Shown here in pieces: positions 50,827-59,372 of a DNA stretch of 64,000 nt. Made by a program: the position numbers and the translations under genes. The stretch spans positions 5,131,786 to 5,195,785 of the forward strand of contig NZ_JAGIOO010000001.1 of assembly GCF_017876755.1 (NCBI RefSeq). The letters run 5' to 3'. The notes under the pieces are model-generated. The model searched no databases and was not told the DNA's origin. It saw nothing but the letters and a program-made list of their open reading frames with translations. Source of the DNA: Crossiella equi. GTDB lineage: Bacteria; Actinomycetota; Actinomycetes; Mycobacteriales; Pseudonocardiaceae. Every line of letters begins with the position of its first letter. The stretch's first letter is position 1.

Positions 50827-52692
50827 GTGAAGCTGACCACCGCCCAGGCCCTGGTGCGCTGGCTGATCGCCCAGCGCACCGAACTGCTCTCCGGCGAGCA
50901 GGCCCCGCTGTTCCCCGGTGTGTTCGCGATCTTCGGGCACGGCAACGTGCTCGGGCTCGGCAACGCGCTGGAGGAGGTCCGCGAGCAGCTGCCGGTGTGG
51001 CGCGGCCAGAACGAGCAGGGCATGGCGCTGGCCGCGGTCGGCTACGCGAAGGCCGTGCACCGCCGCCAGGTCATGGTGGCCACCAGCTCGGTTGGTCCGG
51101 GCGCGCTGAACATGGTCACCGCGGCGGGCGTCGCGCACGCCAACCGGCTGCCGGTGCTGCTGCTGCCCGGTGACACGTTCACCGGCCGCGCCCCGGACCC
51201 GGTGCTCCAGCAGGTCGAGCACTTCCACGACCCGGGCGCCACGGTCAACGACGCCTTCCGCGCGGTCAGCCGGTACTTCGACCGCATCACCCGGCCGGAA
51301 CAGCTGCTGAACACGTTGCCGCAGGTGGCGCGCGTGCTGACCGACCCGGCCGACTGCGGCCCGGTCACGCTGGCCCTGCCGCAGGACGTGCAGGCCGAGT
51401 CCTACGACTTCCCGGACTCGCTGTTCGAGCCGGTGTTGCACCCGGTCCGCCGCCCGCGCCCGGACACCCGCGAGCTGGCCGCCGCGGCGGAGACCCTGCG
51501 CGCGGCCCGGCGGCCGCTGATCGTGGTCGGCGGCGGCGTGCGGTACTCCGGAGCGGGCAGCAAGGTGCTGAACTTCGCCCAACAGCACGGCATCCCGGTC
51601 ACCGAGACCACGGCGGGCCGCACGCTGCTCCCGCACGAGCACCGCCTGCACGCGGGCCCGCTGGGCATCACCGGCTCGGCCTCGGCCAACACCCTGGCCG
51701 CCGAGGCGGACGTGGTCCTGGCCGTGGGCACCCGCCTCCAGGACTTCACTACCGCCAGCTGGACGGTCTTCGCCCCGGACGTCCGCATCGTGAACCTGAA
51801 CGCGGCCCGCTTCGACGCGGTCAAGCACGGCAGCCAGGAGCTGGTCGCCGACGCGAGGGAGGGCATCCAGGAGCTGGGTCAGGCCCTGGGCACCTGGACC
51901 GCGCCGGCGTCCTGGACCGCCCGCGCGGAGCAGGAGCGGGCGGGCTGGGACGCCCACATCGAGTCCCTGCGCACGGCCCCGGCCGACCTGCCCACCTACG
52001 CCCAGGTGGTCGGTGTGGTCAACGACCTGTCCGGCAAGGACGACTACGTGATGACCGCCTCCGGCGGCCTGCCGGGCGAGCTGATCGGCGGCTGGCGGGC
52101 CAAGGGCGCCCAGACCATGGACGTCGAGTACGGCTTCAGCTGCATGGGCTACGAGCTCGCGGGCGCCTGGGGTGCGGCCATGGCCCGTGCCACCACCCAC
52201 CCGGACGGCGTGGTCACCACCCTGCTGGGCGACGGCAGCTACCTGATGCTCAACGCCGAGCTGTTCTCCGCCGCCTTCGCGGGCCACGGCCTGGTCGCGG
52301 TGGTCTGCGACAACGACGGCTACGCCGTGATCAACCGCCTCCAGCAGGGCCAGGGCGGCGCGGGCTTCAACAACATGTACGAGCACTGCCGCTCCGAGGT
52401 CGGCGGCAAGCCCCGCGTCGACTTCGCCGCGCACGCCGCCTCGATGGGCTGCGCGGTCTACCCGGCCGACTCCCTGACCACCCTCGCGGACGCCTACCGC
52501 CAGGCCAGGGATACCGCCCGCACCGACCGCCGCCCGGCCGTCGTGGTCATCCGCACCCACCCGGCCAGCTGGACCGAGGCAGGCGCCTGGTGGGAGGTCG
52601 GCGTGCCGGAGACCTCGCACCGCGCGGAGATCGCGACCGCCCGGAGCGAGGTCGAGGAGGGCAAGGCGAAGCAGCTGCGCTACCTGGGCTGA
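50827..52692 (+). CDS. iolD: 3D-trihydroxycyclohexane-1,2-dione acylhydrolase (ThDP-dependent)
   Basis: 621 residues. It hydrolyses the ring of the inositol-derived diketone to 5-deoxy-glucuronate. The ThDP-activating Glu is in RGQNEQGMA, and the ThDP/Mg motif is GDGSYLMLNAELFSAA to NDGYAVIN. The three-domain acetolactate-synthase-like layout has the usual length. GTG 50827 with GAGGAG upstream. It is the last gene of the iol operon; the convergent lipoprotein gene ends 6 bp beyond. Confidence 0.95.
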   Translation: MKLTTAQALVRWLIAQRTELLSGEQAPLFPGVFAIFGHGNVLGLGNALEEVREQLPVWRGQNEQGMALAAVGYAKAVHRRQVMVATSSVGPGALNMVTAAGVAHANRLPVLLLPGDTFTGRAPDPVLQQVEHFHDPGATVNDAFRAVSRYFDRITRPEQLLNTLPQVARVLTDPADCGPVTLALPQDVQAESYDFPDSLFEPVLHPVRRPRPDTRELAAAAETLRAARRPLIVVGGGVRYSGAGSKVLNFAQQHGIPVTETTAGRTLLPHEHRLHAGPLGITGSASANTLAAEADVVLAVGTRLQDFTTASWTVFAPDVRIVNLNAARFDAVKHGSQELVADAREGIQELGQALGTWTAPASWTARAEQERAGWDAHIESLRTAPADLPTYAQVVGVVNDLSGKDDYVMTASGGLPGELIGGWRAKGAQTMDVEYGFSCMGYELAGAWGAAMARATTHPDGVVTTLLGDGSYLMLNAELFSAAFAGHGLVAVVCDNDGYAVINRLQQGQGGAGFNNMYEHCRSEVGGKPRVDFAAHAASMGCAVYPADSLTTLADAYRQARDTARTDRRPAVVVIRTHPASWTEAGAWWEVGVPETSHRAEIATARSEVEEGKAKQLRYLG

Positions 52693-52698
52693 GAATCG

Positions 52699-53619
52699 TC
52701 AGAGGAATCGGAGCGAGGAAATCTGGTTGTCGAAGTCCAGGCCCGCCAGACTTGCGACATCGCCGGAAATCTCGACCGAACGGCCCTTGCAGTCCTTTTC
52801 CGCCCAGACCTTGATGGTGCCGCCAAAAACCTTCGCGGAGGAAGCGACATCCTCGCGGGCCACGTTCTGGCAACCGACGGCGGCGGAAAGGCCCTGTGCG
52901 GCGCCGTTGTCGCTGAAGTTCGCGTCGTCGAACAGGGTCACCGAGCCATTCGGCTTCGGCTGGCCGCTGGCCGAGGAGGGCTGGCCCGCGGGCTGACCGG
53001 CCTTCTTGCCGTCCGGGGTGATGGCGAACCAGGTGCCCTGCACACCCTGGCCCTTGGCCTCGCCCGGCTTGAGGTCCTTGTTGAAGCGGTACAGCGGCCA
53101 GCCCTTGAGGGTGAGCTGCCAGTCACCGTCCGGGCGCTGCACCGCACCCACCGCCGACCTGGGGATACCGTCCAGGAAGATGCGCGAGGTCTGGTTGATG
53201 AGGACCGGCGGCCAAGTCTTGGCGCAGGCGTCGACGCAGGTGCTCCTGGACGGCTTCGCGGTGTCGTCGTCGAAGCGGTAGAGGGTGAAGCCGCCGCCGT
53301 CGACCACAACCGGGTCCAGCGCGCCCGCCTTGCCCACCGAGAGCTGGACCCAGCGCTTCGCGGCCGGGGCGTCCTCGGACTCGCCCTTGTCATTCCGCTT
53401 CACCCAGTCACCGGTGTTCGGCGCGGCCTTGTTCCCCTGCGCGGTCCCGTTCAGCGCCTGGACGCCTTCCGGAATTTCCGGGATCTCCTCATTCTGGGAA
53501 ACCGGTGAATTGCTGGTCGCGGCGGCCGGAGTTTCCGTGACAGGAGTACCGCAGGCGGAAAGGGCAACCGCACCGGCGGCCAGAAAAATGGACATGCTGA
53601 AGACGCGCTTGCGAAGCAT
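52699..53619 (-). CDS. SCO0930-type lipoprotein with C-terminal beta/gamma-crystallin-like domain
   Basis: 306 residues. The signal ends in lipobox LSAC (Cys23). The middle part has two copies of the secreted lipoprotein repeat, marked by FTLYRFDDDTAKPSRSTC with CAKTWPPV and by WPLYRFNKDLKPGEAKGQG. A Gln/Pro/Ser linker leads to a domain of about 80 residues opening VTLFDDANFSDNGA and ending ISSLRFL, like a beta/gamma-crystallin unit. ATG 53619 with AGGGG upstream is preferred to an earlier GTG. Codons are somewhat AT-richer than in the neighbours. Function unknown; cell-surface location is likely. Confidence 0.78.
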   Translation of the reverse strand: MLRKRVFSMSIFLAAGAVALSACGTPVTETPAAATSNSPVSQNEEIPEIPEGVQALNGTAQGNKAAPNTGDWVKRNDKGESEDAPAAKRWVQLSVGKAGALDPVVVDGGGFTLYRFDDDTAKPSRSTCVDACAKTWPPVLINQTSRIFLDGIPRSAVGAVQRPDGDWQLTLKGWPLYRFNKDLKPGEAKGQGVQGTWFAITPDGKKAGQPAGQPSSASGQPKPNGSVTLFDDANFSDNGAAQGLSAAVGCQNVAREDVASSAKVFGGTIKVWAEKDCKGRSVEISGDVASLAGLDFDNQISSLRFL

Positions 53620-53697
53620 TGCTGCACCCCTGAGTTTGTTGGGAACCAATTCCCGTCGTTCCAGTGCCCATACAAACGCGGGGGGTGCGGGGGTGGT

Positions 53698-54270
53698 TCA
53701 ACGAGGATTTGTGTCCTGGGTCACAGCGAGTTCCCGGCCCAGCTTCCGCAGCCGAACCCCCAGCATCACCAGCACGATCCCCCACAGGATGGCGAACGCG
53801 GCGATCGTGACGACCAGCGCCAGGGCCCCCTGTCCGGGGAAGGCGAACAGCAGCAGGCCCAGCACCACCGACAGCGCCCCGCTGACGAACAGCAGCAGCT
53901 CCCCGGTGATGACCTTCCGCAGCTGCCACCCGCTGACGATCTCCAGCACCCCGGTCACCACGGCCCACGCCGCGATCAGGAACAGCAGCACCAGCGCGGT
54001 GATGTCCGGCCACATGAGGGCCACCAACCCGGTCACCACCCCGGCCGCGCCGAGCAGTCCCACGAGCCACCGGTCCGCCCCGGCCGCCTCGCGGTGCGCC
54101 ACCGCGCCGGCCACCGCCACCACACCGTCCAGCAACGTGTAGAAGGCGAACAGGAACACCAGGGCCAGCAGCGTGAGCCCGGGCCAGACCAGACCCAGCA
54201 CGCCGAACAGGATCGCGGCCACGCCGCGCACGACAACCAGCCACCACCGCCGCAGCAGGAGCTCACCCAT
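53698..54270 (-). CDS. HdeD-family (DUF308) membrane protein
   Basis: 190 residues with six membrane helices arranged as repeated pairs. The motifs WWLVVVRGVAAILFGVLGLVWPG and WPDITALVLLFLIAAWAVVTGVLEI are characteristic of HdeD. In enterobacteria HdeD helps acid resistance at high cell density; in actinomycetes the role is unknown. It lies 78 bp upstream of the lipoprotein gene on the same strand. Confidence 0.88.
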   Translation of the reverse strand: MGELLLRRWWLVVVRGVAAILFGVLGLVWPGLTLLALVFLFAFYTLLDGVVAVAGAVAHREAAGADRWLVGLLGAAGVVTGLVALMWPDITALVLLFLIAAWAVVTGVLEIVSGWQLRKVITGELLLFVSGALSVVLGLLLFAFPGQGALALVVTIAAFAILWGIVLVMLGVRLRKLGRELAVTQDTNPR

Positions 54271-54326
54271 GGGGTGCAGTGTGGCGCCGGTCCCGGGGTT
54301 CGGCCATTCGGAGCAGCGGGCGAGGG

Positions 54327-54944
54327 TTACCGGCGCAGAGACGACAGGTCGACGGTGAACGGGAACGGCGCGGTCGTCTCGAACTGCCCGGTGACCTCGT
54401 CGCTGACGTAGCCGAACTCCTCGGCGAGGTGGTGCACGACCAGCGACACCGGCAGCTGCCTGGTCGCGCCCGGGCGTGACCCCAGGTCCAGAACCCAGTA
54501 GTGCCCGATTCCGGCGTCGGCGTACTCGCTGGCCTTCATCACCCGGTCAACGCGGTTCGATCCAGGAGAGATGACTTCGATCGCCAGTACCACCTCCGCG
54601 GCGCGGAACAGCCTGTCATCCGCTTCCACCGCGTCGTAGGCCTCGAGCGGGACCACCACCACATCCGGTCGGCGAACGGTGCCCGGCTCGTCCGGCCCCA
54701 CCAACTCCAGGTCAACGTCCACGTCCGACAGTGTGGTCAGTCCTGTGGGGAGTTGCTGGTCCAGCAGTTTCAGCAGCTCGCGGATCGCCCAAGCATGACG
54801 TGCCTTGGGAGACGGGGACATCACGAGGAAGCCTTCCTGTAGCTCGCGCTTCCGGTCGTCCGAGAACTCCGGCAGCGCACGGTAGTCGGCTGCGGTCAGC
54901 AGCCCATCAAGCTCGGATGGCACCGCGGATGTCTCGGCGGTCAT
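54327..54944 (-). CDS. Uma2-family (DUF820) putative restriction-endonuclease-fold protein
   Basis: 205 residues. The PD-(D/E)XK-like core is visible as RRPDVVVVPLEAYDAV and LAIEVISPGSNRVDRVMK, with the Asp, Glu and Lys expected for metal binding. Uma2 proteins are abundant in cyanobacteria and actinomycetes and their biological role is unknown. No methyltransferase or transposase accompanies it. The ATG follows AGGTGAGGAGGAGCC. Confidence 0.85.
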   Translation of the reverse strand: MTAETSAVPSELDGLLTAADYRALPEFSDDRKRELQEGFLVMSPSPKARHAWAIRELLKLLDQQLPTGLTTLSDVDVDLELVGPDEPGTVRRPDVVVVPLEAYDAVEADDRLFRAAEVVLAIEVISPGSNRVDRVMKASEYADAGIGHYWVLDLGSRPGATRQLPVSLVVHHLAEEFGYVSDEVTGQFETTAPFPFTVDLSSLRR

Positions 54945-55238
54945 GGCTCCTCCTCACCTGTACCTCGTCAGTCTTCCACGGCTGGTACCAGTCGGCGCTG
55001 GTCACGCTAGGTATGGGTAGCAGATTCACCCAGCCCTCGGGGTGGAACTCGATGCTGGGCCCGACGATCGCCGATGACGGCGGTGAGGCGGTGTCTTGGT
55101 GCAGGTTTTGCCGAACCGGGGCAGTGCCGGCGCGCCGCGCAGCCCCGGAGGGCGGGTGCGGCGCGCCGGTGTACCGGGCTCTCGTGCGGCGCCGGAGGTG
55201 ACGACGGGGCGGGGCCGGGGTGGCCTGCCCATGACGGA
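54945..55238. other. Intergenic region without recognised gene
   Basis: About 290 bp between the Uma2 start and the DUF3073 terminator hairpin. It should hold the Uma2 promoter. I find no convincing coding frame on either strand. Confidence 0.5.
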
Positions 55239-55282
55239 GCGCACTAGGCGGTGGCCTCGAGCCCGGCCACCGCCTAGTGCGC
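55239..55282 (-). terminator. Terminator hairpin after the DUF3073 gene
   Basis: A perfect 18-bp stem, 55239-55256 with 55265-55282, and an 8-nt loop, starting six bases beyond the DUF3073 stop. Little T-tract follows. Confidence 0.8.
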
Positions 55283-55287
55283 TTCAG

Positions 55288-55470
55288 TCAACGCCGTTCG
55301 TCGTATCCGTCGTCGTACGAGTCATCGACTCGGTCCTCATCGGACCGATCGGCATCGGACTTGCCACCCGACAGCTCTCGCTGCAGGGCGTCGAAGTCCG
55401 TGGGGACGGAGCTGTACTTGAGCTCTCGCGCCACCTTCGCCTGCTTGGCCTTGGCACGGCCGCGCCCCAT
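55288..55470 (-). CDS. DUF3073 small protein
   Basis: 60 residues. The opening MGRGRAKAKQAKVARELKYSS and FDALQRELSG are highly conserved in the actinobacterial DUF3073 family, followed by an acidic, Asp-rich tail ending DDGYDERR. The basic start and acidic end suggest nucleic-acid or protein binding; function is unknown. In relatives it lies beside purM, but here 22 kb separate them. GAGGGGG precedes the ATG. Confidence 0.92.
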   Translation of the reverse strand: MGRGRAKAKQAKVARELKYSSVPTDFDALQRELSGGKSDADRSDEDRVDDSYDDGYDERR

Positions 55471-55667
55471 GGCTCGACCCCCTCGCACAGGGACGGGGGC
55501 GGCCGAGTGATCGGCGGCCCCACTTGTCTCAACGGTATTTTCCTGGCCGCCACAGTACCGTGTCGGCCCCCCGGTTTGCGACGTGGCCACGCCTGCGGGG
55601 AGGTGCTCCGCGCCACCTGGGGCCACCGGGGTGTGGGCCGGTCCCGGTGGCGTGGCACGATTCCGGC

Positions 55668-56546
55668 GTGCCACGTCCGTTCGTCGCCTACCTGCGGGTG
55701 TACGAACCACTCTCCGCACTGGATGAGCCGTTGCGCGCCCAAGTGGAGCAGGCGCTTGGGACCGGTGGCACGGCTCGGGGCGCGGTCGGCGACCGCGAAA
55801 GAGAACTGTGGCTTCGATCACAGTTGGCCGCGCCGCCGCGTCTGCTGCCCGCCGACCGGCTGGGCTCCCAGCCACTGGACGTGCTGGTCCTGGACCTGGC
55901 CGAGGTCGCGCTCGCCGAGGACGCCGAGGTCGGGCCCGGCCCGCTGGTGTGCCCCTTGGACATCCGGGCGCGCAGTGCGGCCGGTCTGGTCGGCTTCCTG
56001 GGCACCGCCACGCTGCCGCTGCTGGACGCCGCGCTCCAGCAGCCCGCGGACGTGGTGAAGGCCCGGGCCGGTGCCGCCCTCAACGAGATGCCGGGCGGGG
56101 CCGCGCACGTGATCTCCTCCACCTGGAGCGTGCCGCTGCCGTGGTTCGCCATGGTCGACCCGGAGGCCCGGCACCTGGTGCTGGCCGCCCCGGACGACCC
56201 GGACCGCATGTGCTGCTGGCGGGTCGGCATGGCCCAGGCCCGCGCACGTGTCTCACAGGCCTTCACCGTGGTCTACAACGCCCTGGGCGAGGAGAGCCCG
56301 GCCAAGATCCTCCGGGACACCGGCCGCTGGCTCTCGCACTTCCACCCGCGCTCTGTGGTCGAGCTGGACTACGGCGGCCTCGTGCAGCTGATGGACGACG
56401 ACACGCTGCTCACCGACACCTCCGCCCAGGACGTCCAGGCCGTGATCGCGGCCCTGGAGGCCGGGGACGCCGAGGAGGTCGCCGAGCGCTACGGCGAGCT
56501 GCGCGAGTTCTGGGACGAGCTGATCAACCGCGAGCAGCACAACTAG
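55668..56546 (+). CDS. Conserved actinobacterial protein of unknown function
   Basis: 292 residues, soluble, no signal. It opens PRPFVAYLRVYEPLSALDEPLRAQVEQAL and has long helical stretches (LPLLDAALQQPADVVKARAGAALNE in outline). I recognise no catalytic motif. The GTG has no ribosome site; CACGAT lies a few bases upstream and may be a -10 for a leaderless message. Its stop overlaps that of the convergent MFS gene. Confidence 0.7.
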   Translation: MPRPFVAYLRVYEPLSALDEPLRAQVEQALGTGGTARGAVGDRERELWLRSQLAAPPRLLPADRLGSQPLDVLVLDLAEVALAEDAEVGPGPLVCPLDIRARSAAGLVGFLGTATLPLLDAALQQPADVVKARAGAALNEMPGGAAHVISSTWSVPLPWFAMVDPEARHLVLAAPDDPDRMCCWRVGMAQARARVSQAFTVVYNALGEESPAKILRDTGRWLSHFHPRSVVELDYGGLVQLMDDDTLLTDTSAQDVQAVIAALEAGDAEEVAERYGELREFWDELINREQHN

Positions 56547-57715
56547 CGCAGCCCGCGCAGCAGCACCCAGGCGAGCAGGCCGCCCGCCGCCGCCAGGCCG
56601 AGTGCGGCGGGCCAGCCGACCCCGCTCGCGGTCCAGCCCGCCAGGGCCGGGGTGAGCGAGGCGCTGACGTAGTTCGCGGTGTTCTGCACGGCCATGGCCA
56701 CCCCGGTGCGGCCGGGCGGCGCGAGCTCCCCGGCCGCGGTGATGGCCAGGCCGTTCCAGCTGATGGCCAGCGCGACCGCGGGCAGCAGCACCATGACCGG
56801 CAGCCACACCGGCAGCACGCCGTGCAGCGGGTCCAGCAGCGCGGCCAGCGCGTACAGGCCGAACACGCCGAGCGAGACGGTCCGCAGCGGCCCGAGCCGC
56901 GAGCCCACCCGGTCCGACCACACGCCGTTGGCCAGCCGCCCGGCCCCGCCCAGCACCTGCGCCACCGCGAGCAGCCCGCCCGCCGCGCCGAGGGCCAGCC
57001 CGTACCGGTGCAGCAGCTCCACCAGCATCGCCGCGCCCACGAACTGCGGCACCACCAGCAGCCCGCTGACCAGGCTCAACCGCAGCATCCGGGGATCGCG
57101 CAGCAGCCCGAGGCCACCGCGCACCGGCACCACCACCCGATCCAGGCCGGGCGGTTCGCGCACCCACACCGCCACCGCGACGCCGACCAGCAGGTTCAGC
57201 GCGGCCAGCGCCAGGAACGCGGCGGGCGCCTGCCACCACGCGGCCACCGCGGGCAGCAGCACCGCGGCCAGGGCCGCACCGAGCGGGGTCGCGGTCTGCC
57301 GCACGCCCATGGCCAGCCCGCGCTGCCCGCTGGCGAACCAGGTCATCACCGCCCGCCCGCTGGCCGCGTTCGTACTGGCCCCGAACACCCCGGAGGCGAG
57401 CAGCGCCAGCCCGGCGGCCAGCGGCGAGTCCACGGCCCCGGCCAGGACCAGGCAGCCCGCGGTGCCGAACAGCCCGGCCGCCATCACCAGGCGCTCGCCG
57501 TAGCGGTCGGCCAGCAGGCCCCAGGCCACCAGCGCGAGCACGTTGCCCAGGTTCACCGCGCCGACCAGCAGGCCCACCTGCGCGAGGTCCAGGCCGAAGT
57601 GCGCGCGCAGCTGGGGCGTGATCGCGGGCAGCCCGAGGAACGAGGCCGCGTTGACCCCCTGGGCCAGCGCACCGACGGCCAGCACCACCCAGCGGTAGCG
57701 GGAGGCGGTCGGCAC
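56543..57715 (-). CDS. MFS transporter
   Basis: 390 residues with twelve membrane helices. The loop motif GLLADRYGERLVMAAG, the GVFGASTNAASGRAVMTWF segment and GMVRQTATPLG-like MGVRQTATPLGAAL place it among small-molecule MFS carriers of the CynX/NarK-like group. Substrate unknown. GTG 57715 is preceded by TACCGT six bases upstream, so it may be leaderless. The asparaginase gene upstream ends 57 bp away on the same strand. Confidence 0.88.
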   Translation of the reverse strand: MPTASRYRWVVLAVGALAQGVNAASFLGLPAITPQLRAHFGLDLAQVGLLVGAVNLGNVLALVAWGLLADRYGERLVMAAGLFGTAGCLVLAGAVDSPLAAGLALLASGVFGASTNAASGRAVMTWFASGQRGLAMGVRQTATPLGAALAAVLLPAVAAWWQAPAAFLALAALNLLVGVAVAVWVREPPGLDRVVVPVRGGLGLLRDPRMLRLSLVSGLLVVPQFVGAAMLVELLHRYGLALGAAGGLLAVAQVLGGAGRLANGVWSDRVGSRLGPLRTVSLGVFGLYALAALLDPLHGVLPVWLPVMVLLPAVALAISWNGLAITAAGELAPPGRTGVAMAVQNTANYVSASLTPALAGWTASGVGWPAALGLAAAGGLLAWVLLRGLR

Positions 57716-57772
57716 GCCTGTACGGTATGCCCGCGCGCCCAGGATGCGGGAGTGTTTTCCCGCGAAGCGGGA

Positions 57773-58723
57773 CTAGAAGACCCCGGGCAGCAGCCGCGCG
57801 CTGCCCACCGGCCGCCCGCCGCCCTTGATCGTCTCTTCGGCCAGCTCGGCCAGTCCCGGGGTGTCCACACCGAGGAAGCGCAGCGCGCCCACCATCACGG
57901 GCAGCCGGGCCCGGTGGTGGCCGTCGTCGATCTTCAGCGCGATCGCGGTGCCGTCCGGCAGGGCCGCGCCGTACACGCCCTCCGCGCCCGCCTTGGACAG
58001 CAGCCCGGGCACCGCCTCCATCAGGAGCGTGTCCTCCCGGCCGGTGCCCGCGACGAAGTACGGGTGCGCGCGCATGGCGGCGGCCACCCGGTGCTCGTGG
58101 GTGCCCTCGGCGGCCTGCGCGAGCCTGCCGAACGCCCTGGCCATCGCCCGCAGCGACATGCCGAACTGCGGGGCGCCGCAGCCGTCCACCGCGGTCACCG
58201 TGACGGCCTCCTCGCCCAGCTCGGCCGTGGTGTCCCGGATGGTCACCTGGAGCGGGTGCGAGGGGTCGAGGTAGTCGGAGGTGCTCCAGCCACGCTGCAC
58301 GCAGGTGGCCAGCATGGCCGCGTGTTTGCCGGAGCAGTTCATGGTGACGCGCTCGGCCTTGCCGCCCGTCGCGAGCACCGCGTCCGCGCTGGCCGGGTGG
58401 ATGGGCAGATCCGGCGGGCAGAGCAGGTCGTCCTCGGACAGGCCGTGCTTGGCCAGGATCGCGCGCACCCTGGCCACCTGTTCGGGCTCGCCGTTGTGCG
58501 AGCCCGCCGCGAGCGCCACGTCGACGTCGTCGGGCAGGTCCAGCCCGCAGCGCAGCCCGCCCAGCACCTGGAACGGCTTGCTGGAGGAGCGGGGCAGGAT
58601 GACGTGCCGACCGTCGCCGCGCACGTGCCGCAGCACGCCGTCAGGCCGGACTATGACCACCGAACCGCGGTGCACGCACTCCCGGAAACCGGAACGGACG
58701 ACCTCGACCAGTTCGGTGCTCAA
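57773..58723 (-). CDS. L-asparaginase II-family (PF06089-type) asparaginase
   Basis: 316 residues, cytoplasmic. Motifs RSGFRECVHRGSVVIV, LPRSSSKPFQVL and MNCSGKHAAML (with candidate nucleophile Ser/Lys pair) define the actinobacterial/rhizobial asparaginase II family, which hydrolyses asparagine to aspartate and ammonia. The start is TTG 58723, supported by AGGAG six bases upstream. It begins three bases after the stop of rsiG, so the two are probably co-transcribed. Confidence 0.88.
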   Translation of the reverse strand: MSTELVEVVRSGFRECVHRGSVVIVRPDGVLRHVRGDGRHVILPRSSSKPFQVLGGLRCGLDLPDDVDVALAAGSHNGEPEQVARVRAILAKHGLSEDDLLCPPDLPIHPASADAVLATGGKAERVTMNCSGKHAAMLATCVQRGWSTSDYLDPSHPLQVTIRDTTAELGEEAVTVTAVDGCGAPQFGMSLRAMARAFGRLAQAAEGTHEHRVAAAMRAHPYFVAGTGREDTLLMEAVPGLLSKAGAEGVYGAALPDGTAIALKIDDGHHRARLPVMVGALRFLGVDTPGLAELAEETIKGGGRPVGSARLLPGVF

Positions 58724-58726
58724 GGG

Positions 58727-59308
58727 CTACTCCTGTTCGCGCGGCTCCACCGGCTGCCGCGACCGCTGGGCGTCGAGCAGCTCGTCCACCGAGGCGCCGC
58801 CGTCGCGGTACCGCCGCGCGATCTCCTCGTTCAGCCGGTCCACGACCAGCTGAACCTCGCGCCGGTACCTGGACACGGCCTCTTCCTCGGCTCTATAGGC
58901 TCGCAGCGTCTCCAGCAGCTTGTCATCGGAGAGCGATGTGACATCCGACAAGTCGACGTCGGACACCAGGGTCTCCACGTGCCGCCGGTGCGCCTCGGCC
59001 CGCGAGGGCTCCTGCGTCTGGTACCGGCCCAGGCCCGTCGCCGGGCCCACCGCGTTCTTGGCGAGGATCGCGACCAGCTGTTCGACCACGGAGGTCGACC
59101 CGCCGTCCCGACGACGCTGCTGCTCGGCGTGCACGATGTCGATGCGGGCGTGCAACAGCCTCCGCAGGTAGGAGAGGTCGGTCTCCTCCTGGGCGGCGTC
59201 GTCCCGCAGCGCGCGCACGTCGTTCAGCGGCAGCTGCTCGCAGTCCTGGGCAAAGTCCGGGGCGAGCACCCGATCGATGCGCCGGCGCCCACCCGGGCGG
59301 ACCTCCAT
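58727..59308 (-). CDS. rsiG: RsiG-like anti-sigma factor with c-di-GMP-binding repeats
   Basis: 193 residues. A helical hairpin carries two copies of the E(X)3S(X)2R(X)3Q(X)3D motif known from Streptomyces RsiG, which binds a c-di-GMP dimer and then holds the sporulation sigma factor WhiG. The second copy, in EAVSRYRREVQLVVD with the preceding Glu, is exact; in the first, ETDLSYLRRLLHARID, Gln is replaced by His. The start is ATG 59308 or GTG 59311, with AGGATGG upstream. An asparaginase gene follows directly. The GGDEF-EAL protein at the left edge could supply the ligand. Confidence 0.85.
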   Translation of the reverse strand: MEVRPGGRRRIDRVLAPDFAQDCEQLPLNDVRALRDDAAQEETDLSYLRRLLHARIDIVHAEQQRRRDGGSTSVVEQLVAILAKNAVGPATGLGRYQTQEPSRAEAHRRHVETLVSDVDLSDVTSLSDDKLLETLRAYRAEEEAVSRYRREVQLVVDRLNEEIARRYRDGGASVDELLDAQRSRQPVEPREQE

Positions 59309-59372
59309 CACGTTTCCATCCTGCGGGACGTTTCGGTCAGCCGCCAACAATCGTTTCGCCTCTTCCGTTGAT

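Noticed and set aside
54327-54944. Treating the Uma2 protein as a restriction-modification system
   Set aside because: There is a nuclease-like core but no methyltransferase or specificity gene nearby, so a defence role is not supported.
54731-55201. A plus-strand frame across the Uma2 upstream region
   Set aside because: No ribosome site, no recognisable domain, and it overlaps the start of a good minus-strand gene.
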